Made by a program: the position numbers and the translations under genes
The notes under the pieces: model-generated
Seen by the model: the letters and a program-made list of their open reading frames with translations, nothing else
What the model was told of the DNA's origin: nothing
Databases searched by the model: none
Virus record (IMG/VR): IMGVR_UViG_3300032308_001681
Coordinates: 1-64,000 of that record
From: a virus
DNA: 64,000 bases
Direction: 5' to 3' (one strand)
Shown here: positions 58,220-64,000 of the stretch, piece by piece
Position numbering within the stretch: the first letter of the stretch is position 1
Layout: every line of letters starts with the position of its first letter

Positions 58220-58807
58220 ATGCCATCATCAGACGCTCGAAAGGCACGTCGTGCCGCCAGTCCACAGGCTGGGCTTCCTAAAGCCACGCCTACAATTGGC
58301 GCTGACATCGGAGACACTGATGTCACTCGACGCAAAGTTGTTGCTACGCAGACCAGTGACCCAGAAAACCCAACAACGTACACGCCTGTTCAGGAAGAAA
58401 GTTCTGACCAGCTGTACTACGCAACTCCCGGCGCATCGCCAGAGGCGGTTACCCTTAGCACGCCTAACCTGCCTCCTCACCACACCGTTATGTCAAACTT
58501 AATTAGCGCACTGCATTCCGCAAATTCTGCTCTTGTTTCAGACGAGTCTGAGCGTAACGGTGTAGAGACTGCTTTGAATAGGTCACTAGAGCACTTGCAC
58601 GAATCCGCACGGTTCCACGTAAATGGGCAACGCAATGAGGCTATTCCGGGAATGGTTGCTGCGGGGGTTGGTGTACGTGCAGCTATACGTACAATACAGA
58701 AGGGTGCCGCCGATACTCGCCGTCGTGGTCACCTCGAACGAGGGTTCCCAACTCCACCCACCAAAATCTTAGACAGCACAATCAAGGCTTACCTAGAAAG
58801 CGACTAA
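58220..58807 (+). CDS. Hypothetical protein
   Basis: 195 residues. Ser/Thr/Pro-rich N-terminal half; residues about 90-165 are helical (LISALHSANSALVSDESERNG, GVRAAIRTIQKGAADTRRRG). Ends the 53.5-58.8 kb block. Unrecognised. After it, a weak CACGC/GCGTG hairpin without U-tract lies at 58808-58820. Confidence 0.5.
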   Translation: MPSSDARKARRAASPQAGLPKATPTIGADIGDTDVTRRKVVATQTSDPENPTTYTPVQEESSDQLYYATPGASPEAVTLSTPNLPPHHTVMSNLISALHSANSALVSDESERNGVETALNRSLEHLHESARFHVNGQRNEAIPGMVAAGVGVRAAIRTIQKGAADTRRRGHLERGFPTPPTKILDSTIKAYLESD

Positions 58808-58871
58808 CACGCTAAGCGTGCGCAACTACCTACCAACTGCAATACTAGAAGTATCGTTTTAGGAGAAAACA

Positions 58872-59078
58872 ATGGCAGTCAACACCTCTCGCTCAATGAA
58901 TCAGGGCCTCAATGAGGGCGCCACCGACGGTAAGTACCGCAAGGCTCGCCCCGACACCGAGGTAATCCCCGGAGTTAGTTCAGAAGAAACCCTCGACAAC
59001 AAGCAGACCCTCCACCCTTTCTACGGCTACGGGTTTGCCACTTCTGAGTACCCAAATCCTGTAATTCCCGGCAAGTAA
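58872..59078 (+). CDS. Small hypothetical protein
   Basis: 68 residues behind TAGGAGAAA. Polar, Gly/Asn/Pro-rich; sequence end YGFATSEYPNPVIPGK. Codon bias is C-ending, hinting at high expression. A small inverted repeat ATACT/AGTAT lies in its leader at 58842-58854. Unknown. Confidence 0.5.
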   Translation: MAVNTSRSMNQGLNEGATDGKYRKARPDTEVIPGVSSEETLDNKQTLHPFYGYGFATSEYPNPVIPGK

Positions 59079-59109
59079 GGTACTTGCGCTCCCGCGTCTA
59101 AGGCGGTAG

Positions 59110-59143
59110 TCTTTCTTTACTGGCTTCGGCTAGCTAAGAAAGA
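59110..59143 (+). promoter_or_regulatory. TTCG-loop stem-loop in leader of 59152
   Basis: TCTTTCTTTACTGGC (59110-59124), TTCG, GCTAGCTAAGAAAGA (59129-59143): 12 of 15 positions complementary, one of the others a wobble. The 3' arm abuts the ribosome site AGAGGG of gene 59152, so folding could mask or expose that site or stabilise the mRNA start. Confidence 0.55.
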
Positions 59144-59151
59144 GGGAAAAC

Positions 59152-59712
59152 ATGCACGTTCCAAATTGCTATTTATGCAATCGCCAAGACGGCTTACAGT
59201 TTATTGGCACAATACTAGACGCTGGAACCACCAACACTCGAGGGCAAGGCTACACGTATATGTTGGGAGCCCAAAATGGGATGGCGTTTACGGCGTACAA
59301 CTCCACAAACGTTTCGGGACTTGCCCAACGGTTTGCTCACCCCGCAGTCCCCGGTAATCCAACTCCATGGAAGCTGCTTGGGTGGTGGCTGGTCATACTC
59401 TTTGTTTGGATTTTTGTAGAAGCCATTCCATTTTCTGACTCTTGGGTAACCGGCTTAATTACAGTATTCCCTTCAGCGTTTTTTGTCTCGGGGATACTGG
59501 CTTTTGGACTAACCCTGCTGATAGGGTACCTTGGCCGAAAAACAAGCCGTGCCAAACGGTGGCTGTATGCAGTGAATACTCTGCGTAATTCACTATACTG
59601 TTCATGGTGTGACGTTGCTTTCAGCCGAGATGCTGTGGCCATTCCTGAAGAGTTTGTTCAGCATGTGTTTTACAACAACGTACCCTACGAATACCACGAA
59701 ATTGCTCGCTAA
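59152..59712 (+). CDS. Membrane protein with two TM segments and Cys pairs
   Basis: 186 residues. CYLC (residues 6-9) at the N-terminus, two hydrophobic segments (about 78-98 and 103-130) and CSWC (about 153) at the C-terminus. Both Cys pairs would be on the same side, possibly binding one zinc ion. Function unknown; maybe alters host envelope functions. Confidence 0.6.
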   Translation: MHVPNCYLCNRQDGLQFIGTILDAGTTNTRGQGYTYMLGAQNGMAFTAYNSTNVSGLAQRFAHPAVPGNPTPWKLLGWWLVILFVWIFVEAIPFSDSWVTGLITVFPSAFFVSGILAFGLTLLIGYLGRKTSRAKRWLYAVNTLRNSLYCSWCDVAFSRDAVAIPEEFVQHVFYNNVPYEYHEIAR

Positions 59713-59726
59713 CAAAAGGACAACAA

Positions 59727-60290
59727 ATGGCGGACGCACCCCTTATCGGTAAACGCGAGTTTGAGCACGATGGGCCAGTTATTCGGTTGTTGATGTGTTT
59801 TGTATGCAACTCTATTGAGGAACTTCCGTCGTACAACGGTCCAAGCGACCAAGACTACTTGCTACAAATTTCTGTTGAGAAGCACGTATTCCCGTCAGGA
59901 GAGCCGCACAAGGGTAAGCTCTTTCTTCTTCCGGTAAAAACATGGGCAAATGAAAGCTCTCGTAAGGAAATCATCCAGCAACTGCGTGGAGGGGCTTCTG
60001 CCGGTCTTGATGCGCTTTCCCCCGAGGGAAACTACTACGCCACCAAGAGCCAGTTTGCCGAAGACGCCATGACGTGCTACGAACGGCATAACCGACCGCA
60101 AGTAGGCTGTCCTGATTATGGCACTCCCGAGAAGCGCCTGCTGCCAAACACGGCAAAAGAACGTGCTGACGTGGGTATTGAAAGCCCAGAGAACGCCCCC
60201 GGCCCAAAGATTTATCTGTGCAACTTCTGTCCTATGCACAGCATCGTAACCAGCAACAAGCGTATGGCGAAAGGGTTGTACAGTGCCTAA
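59727..60290 (+). CDS. Cys-rich zinc-binding protein
   Basis: 187 residues. CFVC (24-27), middle Cys in CYERHNRPQVGC (about 118-129) and CNFC (about 167-170) near the end. Conserved style: PVIRLLMCFVCNSIEELP at the start and IYLCNFCPMHS at the end, seen in actinophage proteins without known function. Overlaps the next gene by 8 bases. Confidence 0.6.
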   Translation: MADAPLIGKREFEHDGPVIRLLMCFVCNSIEELPSYNGPSDQDYLLQISVEKHVFPSGEPHKGKLFLLPVKTWANESSRKEIIQQLRGGASAGLDALSPEGNYYATKSQFAEDAMTCYERHNRPQVGCPDYGTPEKRLLPNTAKERADVGIESPENAPGPKIYLCNFCPMHSIVTSNKRMAKGLYSA

Positions 60291-60570
60291 TACTCGATTC
60301 CAGTTCACAGTGTCCATGAATGTAGATGGGTCTGCTTCTGTAGACCCCAACATTCCGGAAGGAAAAGAGTCAGAGATTGAACGAGAAGCAAACATCTTTG
60401 ACATCATAGACGCCTCTCGCAAACTCGTCAGTGACCTTGAACGTCAACTTATTATTGAGCGAGTTGAGCAGATGCTCTTTGCACTTGCCCCAAAACCAGT
60501 TGCTACTCCCGCGGACATGGTGAAGGACGCTTTGAACAAACGAGGCATCGAGCCGTCAGAGACCGTCTAG
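60283..60570 (+). CDS. Small helical/acidic protein
   Basis: 95 residues from GTG 60283. N-terminal strand pair (RFQFTVSMNVDGSASV), then helices with ERQLIIERVEQMLFALAP. No motif. Probably functions with the Cys-rich protein it overlaps. Unknown. Confidence 0.5.
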   Translation: MPNTRFQFTVSMNVDGSASVDPNIPEGKESEIEREANIFDIIDASRKLVSDLERQLIIERVEQMLFALAPKPVATPADMVKDALNKRGIEPSETV

Positions 60571-60602
60571 TATTAGCCCAGAGATAACGGGCGTACACCA
60601 AG

Positions 60603-60617
60603 TAGACTGGTTACATG
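60603..60617 (+). promoter_or_regulatory. Leaderless-type start TAGACT-N6-ATG
   Basis: TAGACTGGTTACATG, nearly identical to 36907-36921, with the same six bases between TAGACT and the ATG of gene 60615. No ribosome site is present. A usual -10 sits 6-7 bases from the start point, so mRNA would begin at the start codon. Confidence 0.55.
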
Positions 60618-61502
60618 TACGAAACGTCGTATTTTAGTAAGCCAGCAACTAGCCTTGACCCCACCCTCTTTGAGGGCCGAACGATAAAGTCGTGGGTTCG
60701 TCAAGGTATTTTGTCGTTGCTGTACGACTTTCTAAACAGGTACTACCGACACCCAGAGTTGTGGGCACACGCATGGCTTGCCGGGTCGGGTGTGTCTTAC
60801 CAATGGTCGGCCGCTCGCTCTCCCGGAGACTTAGATTGTCTAGTGGGGGTTGACTACATCCAGTTTCGTAAAGCAAACCCTGAGTTTGCAGGGCTTTCCG
60901 ACACCGAGATTAGCCAGCAGATAAATGAAGGCTTTCGCTCTGACCTCCAGCCCGGTACAGAAGACTGGAATGGCTACGAGCTGACGTTTTACGTCAACCC
61001 CGGTGCAACAGACATCCGTACAATAAAGCCGTATGCTGCATACGACTTGACGTATAACGAGTGGACAGTCACACCTAACCCAATGGCCAGTGCTCCGGAA
61101 GATGCCGATTGGGAACACTCTGCCGAGTCGGATGCGACTATGGCTAAACAAATAGGCCTTAGGTTTGCGCAGGCTACGCAAGACATCAAGTATTCTCAAA
61201 GCGATGCGCATCGACGCAACGCCGAAGCACGTTTACTGGCAGCGCTTCAACAGGGCAACGCATTGTTCGATGAGATTCACGCAAACAGAAACCTTGCTTT
61301 CTCTGGTAGCGGAGAAGGGTACTCGGATTTCAACAACTATCGCTGGCAGGCCGGAAAGCGTCTTGGTACTATACAAAAACTTAGGCAGATTAGAGAGTAC
61401 AGCGACACTCTAAAAACAAAACAAGAGGCTTCTACTTATGGGGTAGAACTCCCCACCGCGGACACACTTATTCGACGCGCTGCTTTATACGGGAGAAACT
61501 AA
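60615..61502 (+). CDS. Nucleotidyltransferase-like protein (Pol beta fold)
   Basis: 295 residues. LAGSGVSYQWSAARSPGDLDCLVG (about 53-77) has the Pol-beta superfamily G-S...D-x-D arrangement; YELTFYVNPGATDIRTIKPYAAYDL supplies the third strand. This protein type is common in actinophages next to TGT-like and HAD-like neighbours. Whether it is catalytic (nucleotide addition to RNA, or antitoxin-like) is unknown. C-terminal half helical. Confidence 0.7.
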   Translation: MYETSYFSKPATSLDPTLFEGRTIKSWVRQGILSLLYDFLNRYYRHPELWAHAWLAGSGVSYQWSAARSPGDLDCLVGVDYIQFRKANPEFAGLSDTEISQQINEGFRSDLQPGTEDWNGYELTFYVNPGATDIRTIKPYAAYDLTYNEWTVTPNPMASAPEDADWEHSAESDATMAKQIGLRFAQATQDIKYSQSDAHRRNAEARLLAALQQGNALFDEIHANRNLAFSGSGEGYSDFNNYRWQAGKRLGTIQKLRQIREYSDTLKTKQEASTYGVELPTADTLIRRAALYGRN

Positions 61503-61516
61503 CTTCGGAGAACTAA

Positions 61517-62002
61517 ATGTACATACTTGTAGAACTTGATACCGTGCTAAAAAACCAAGAAGACAAACCGATTCCTGCAGGAGTCATTATGGCCTCCACG
61601 CTTACGGCGTACAACAGGCTTACATATATGACTTCATCTGCTGAGGATGAGGCTATTCGTTGGTTAGACACACACAAAATTGTGGACTTTGACAACATCA
61701 TCGACAGGTCTGTTGGTCTTGTAGACGAGCCTTTGGCTAAACGTCAACTAATCTTTGCTCGGGCTCGAGGCCCTGTCGAACTGTTCATAACAGGTAACCC
61801 CAGCATGTGGGTCTTTGCGTTTGAGCAAGGCATTCCTTCGGTGCTGTTTGGTGCACCGGAGTACTCTCGCCCAGAGTTCCGTCCAGACGCTCCAAAGCGG
61901 GTACGCTCATGGGATGAGGTGCAGGCGGCCATAGACAAACAAAACGCGGTTCGTACACAAGACCTGCGTCTAACCCGTACAGAAAGTCTCCCCTTCGAAT
62001 GA
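61517..62002 (+). CDS. HAD-like protein with degenerate active site
   Basis: 161 residues behind GGAG. The start ILVELDTVL could be the first strand of a HAD-type hydrolase (usual D-x-D replaced by E-L-D), and VELFITGNPSMWVFAFEQGIPSVLFG, PEFRPDAPKRVRSWDEV match a phage family beside the TGT-like gene. Catalytic residues look changed, so activity is doubtful. Ends 4 bases inside the next gene. Confidence 0.5.
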   Translation: MYILVELDTVLKNQEDKPIPAGVIMASTLTAYNRLTYMTSSAEDEAIRWLDTHKIVDFDNIIDRSVGLVDEPLAKRQLIFARARGPVELFITGNPSMWVFAFEQGIPSVLFGAPEYSRPEFRPDAPKRVRSWDEVQAAIDKQNAVRTQDLRLTRTESLPFE

Positions 62003-63495
62003 AGTTGATTTTTGGCGGAGTAGAGATTCCCAGTAACAGGACTCTTCTTGAGCGCAACGGCGTTGAGCAAGTCATGCTTTCTTACTGGGGCTTGCGCAAA
62101 CGCGGGCTTCCTAAAACCAAGTTGTACCTCATTGACGAGCACTTCTTTCCCGGCATGAAAGTCTGGGTTGACTCTGGTGCTGTACAGGCCGACAAATCTA
62201 ACTTGTCTGAACGTGAACTTGAAGAGTACGCTGCAGATTACGAAGATTTTATTGCTGTAAACCATGACCGCATTGAGGGCTGGGTTGAGTTTGACAGCCA
62301 GAAATTTGGGTTGCCCAAGATTCAGCAGAACCGTGCAGCCTTTGAACATGACCCCAAGATGTGGGTGGTCTGGCATGAGGCGTACGGCACAATGGTGCTC
62401 CAGCGATGGGCAGCGGAGTACTCCAACATTGCTATTCCATCTTCTACCATCGAGTCGGTGACTTCTTTGGCTGGCCTGACTCGAGGCTTGTTGAGCAAGC
62501 ACCCCGTCACGTTCCATGCACTGGCTACGGCCAAGCCAGACAACCTTCGTCAGATTCCTTTTGCTTCTGCTTCTACTCTGTCTTACTTGTCGCCTATGCG
62601 ACGCGGAGAAACCATCGTATGGGATGGTACAAAACTCGTACGTTACCCCAAGAAGATGAAGGCTCAAGCTCGTCCTCGTTACCGAGCGGTAGTGACAAAC
62701 GCCGGACTAGACTTCGATAAGTTCATTTCAGACGACACTCTTGAGGCCACCCGCTTAGCAATCTGGTCATATTTACAGTTGGAGAAGACCATGGATAAAG
62801 ACAAACCAGACTTGAAAGCCATCAAAGGTGGCAAGATAGTAGACAACAGTGACGACACCCTATACACCGGTTTGATGGATTTGATAGGGGGTACTTCTAC
62901 TAACAGCGGTGTTGAGATGCGGAAACCCGAACGGGCAGAGGTAATTCAGCGAGACCCACAAGAAGTCACTTCCATGCCTGTCTTTGGCTACCAAATGAAG
63001 ACTATTGTGGACACCGACGATGCGGGCAACGACATCCTCAAACAGGTTCCTGTTGTACACACAAATGCAACATCTATCCGCCAGTGCGACACTTGCTTTG
63101 TGGCCTCTACATGCCCTGCTTTCAAAGAGAATAACACCTGTGCTTTCAATCTTCCAGTAGAGGTAAAAACCAAAGAACAACTCAAGTCTCTGCTCACTGC
63201 AATAATTGAAATGCAAGGGCAAAGAGTGGCTTTTATGCGTTTCTCTGAAGAAATGAATGGCGGTTACGCCGACCCAAACACCTCGCAAGAAATCGACCGG
63301 TTGTTCAAACTTGTCCAGTCTGTAAAGGAGTTGGAAGAGAACCGGGAGTTTGTACGAATCACCGCAGAACGACAGTCTGCTGGAGGTGTGCTCTCGGCTA
63401 TATTTGGCGACAGAGCACAGGCACTTAGAGAAATGGAACAACCGCTCAACGAAGAGCAGACGACGACAATTATCCGCCAGTCAATCGAAGACTGA
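61999..63495 (+). CDS. TGT/DpdA-like barrel fused to Cys-rich C-terminal domain
   Basis: 498 residues. N-terminal half: VWVDSGAVQ (about 55-63), YEDFIAVNHDRIEGWVEFD, WHEAYGTMVLQRW, FHALATAKPDNL, then FASASTLSYLSPMRRGETIVWDG and KLVRYPKK; these are motifs of TIM-barrel proteins related to tRNA-guanine transglycosylase and DpdA, in actinophages usually with WDS.STSWLS. Here that Asp is Ala. The C-terminal part (360-498) has CDTCFVAST.CPAF and CAF, then FMRFSEEMNGGYADP, a domain I recall as a separate phage protein. May take part in base modification, or have lost activity. Confidence 0.6.
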   Translation: MKLIFGGVEIPSNRTLLERNGVEQVMLSYWGLRKRGLPKTKLYLIDEHFFPGMKVWVDSGAVQADKSNLSERELEEYAADYEDFIAVNHDRIEGWVEFDSQKFGLPKIQQNRAAFEHDPKMWVVWHEAYGTMVLQRWAAEYSNIAIPSSTIESVTSLAGLTRGLLSKHPVTFHALATAKPDNLRQIPFASASTLSYLSPMRRGETIVWDGTKLVRYPKKMKAQARPRYRAVVTNAGLDFDKFISDDTLEATRLAIWSYLQLEKTMDKDKPDLKAIKGGKIVDNSDDTLYTGLMDLIGGTSTNSGVEMRKPERAEVIQRDPQEVTSMPVFGYQMKTIVDTDDAGNDILKQVPVVHTNATSIRQCDTCFVASTCPAFKENNTCAFNLPVEVKTKEQLKSLLTAIIEMQGQRVAFMRFSEEMNGGYADPNTSQEIDRLFKLVQSVKELEENREFVRITAERQSAGGVLSAIFGDRAQALREMEQPLNEEQTTTIIRQSIED

Positions 63496-63521
63496 TAGTA
63501 GACAATAGGACTACATAGGCT

Positions 63522-63893
63522 ATGAAACAACGGACTCTCGAAAACAGCGAAGTAATTATCATTGACGAACCTGTCACTACCCGTGTTAGGCGAAAGGCTT
63601 TTAGCCAAAAACGTTATCTGTACGGAATTGACGAAGACCAGTACATGGCTATCGCCAAGGCTCAAAACTATAAGTGTGCTTCCTGCGGAGACGACGCGCG
63701 AGGATACGAGCATACGCTTTGCCTTGACCATGACCATGTTACTAATGAAGTTAGGGGGCTCTTGTGTTCGGGCTGCAATACAGCTTTGGGGTGGCTTGAA
63801 GATAGCCCGGAACGAATCACCAAACTTGCACGCTATATTCGCAAAGGTGGCCTTGGGGTTTTTGTAACCGACAAGCACGCTGAGCGCATGTAA
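63522..63893 (+). CDS. Endonuclease VII-like HNH nuclease
   Basis: 123 residues. YLYGIDEDQYMAIAKAQ, then CASC, LCLDHDHVTNEVRGLLCSGCN and ALGWLEDS. Two Cys pairs hold zinc and DHDH supplies the catalytic His of endonuclease VII. These enzymes cut four-way junctions and branched DNA before packaging. Starts without SD, after TACATAGGCT. It is followed by a strong hairpin. Confidence 0.88.
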   Translation: MKQRTLENSEVIIIDEPVTTRVRRKAFSQKRYLYGIDEDQYMAIAKAQNYKCASCGDDARGYEHTLCLDHDHVTNEVRGLLCSGCNTALGWLEDSPERITKLARYIRKGGLGVFVTDKHAERM

Positions 63894-63930
63894 AAGAGGA
63901 AGCCCCACCCTTCTGGTAAGGCTTCCTCTT
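63894..63930. terminator. Strong stem-loop, possible bidirectional terminator
   Basis: AAGAGGAAGCC (63894-63904), 15-base loop, GGCTTCCTCTT (63920-63930): perfect 11-bp stem. It begins at the stop of the nuclease gene and has A-rich and T-rich flanks, so it could stop transcription from either side. Confidence 0.7.
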
Positions 63931-63943
63931 CTGGTACGGCTTC
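63911..63943 (+). repeat. Tandem 18-base direct repeat
   Basis: TTCTGGTAAGGCTTC (63911-63925) is repeated as TTCTGGTACGGCTTC (63929-63943), one mismatch in 15, overlapping the 3' arm of the terminator. May be slippage-generated or a protein site. Confidence 0.5.
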
Positions 63944-63946
63944 TCT

Positions 63947-63972
63947 ACATGAAGTCTGCTACTGCTTCATGT
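63947..63972. other. Inverted repeat near the right edge
   Basis: ACATGAAG (63947-63954), 10-base spacer, CTTCATGT (63965-63972), perfect 8-bp arms. It overlaps the presumed 3' end of the - strand gene and lies just beyond the terminator. Confidence 0.5.
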
Positions 63973-64000
63973 GCTTTCGATACTTGCTGACGGACTCGGT
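63959..64000 (-). CDS. Possible C-terminal end of a convergent - strand gene
   Basis: Read on the - strand, the last 42 bases give 13 codons TESVSKYRKHMKQ then a TAG stop at 63959-63961, right before the hairpins. Only the stop side is in the window. The converging layout and the bidirectional hairpin support it; the sequence is too short to identify the product. Confidence 0.35.
   Translation of the reverse strand, partial: TESVSKYRKHMKQ

Noticed and set aside
58808-58820. CACGC/GCGTG hairpin as terminator
   Set aside because: Only five pairs and no U-tract; probably too weak.
61744-62667. 307-codon open frame on the - strand
   Set aside because: Antisense to the TGT-like and HAD-like genes; no recognisable domain and no ribosome site.
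1-64000. tRNA or rRNA genes
   Set aside because: I looked for tRNA-like arms and CCA ends in the gaps, which are short, and saw none. A covariance search would settle it.
1-64000. Integrase, attachment site or lysogeny module
   Set aside because: No tyrosine or serine recombinase motifs seen; the MerR-like protein is not enough to claim lysogeny.

Overview
The window is a dense stretch of a tailed double-stranded DNA phage genome with a contractile tail (myovirus morphology). Nearly 100 genes, many overlapping by 1 to 11 bases, all run on the + strand; only a possible gene tail at the right edge is on the - strand. The host is most probably an actinobacterium: there is a WhiB-family protein (a family confined to Actinobacteria and their phages), a gp32-like SSB, MerR-like HTH, polymerase-like nucleotidyltransferase and TGT-like barrel of types familiar from actinobacteriophages, frequent GTG/TTG starts, and start sites that look leaderless. 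No integrase, tRNA, CRISPR array or insertion sequence was found, so a virulent lifestyle is likely but unproven.

Layout. 0-5.5 kb: small poorly known genes, several with zinc ribbons or one membrane segment, then a beta-rich structural protein and a KTSC-domain protein. 5.5-12.3 kb: packaging and head genes (large terminase, portal, coiled-coil scaffold, N4-gp56-like major capsid protein, connector-like protein) separated by strong stem-loops. 12.3-17.4 kb: a connector-like protein and fibre or adhesin proteins (Mtd-N-like, fibronectin III). 17.4-18.8 kb: a run of very small basic or Cys-rich genes joined by TAATG overlaps. 18.9-37.2 kb: tail completion, sheath, tube, a chaperone with a start-less +1-frame extension (probable programmed frameshift), tape measure with M23 peptidase, baseplate hub and wedge, a spike protein with Gln-rich collagen-like repeats, a glycosyltransferase, fibres and a holin-like membrane protein.

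37.2-53.2 kb: replication and recombination (winged-helix initiator-like protein, DnaC-like loader, DnaB-like helicase, primase, SNF2 helicase, SSB, family A DNA polymerase, RecA-like recombinase, several PD-(D/E)XK nucleases, a RuvC-like resolvase) and the WhiB-like protein. 53.2-58.8 kb: a SpoVS-like protein followed by unknown proteins, including one with a His-Asp-x-Phe-Gly-His motif and one resembling helix-hairpin-helix glycosylases. 58.8-64 kb: zinc-binding and membrane proteins, a nucleotidyltransferase-like protein, a TGT/DpdA-like barrel fused to a Cys-rich domain, and an endonuclease VII.

All functional calls come from reading motifs, gene order and remembered family patterns; no database search was run.
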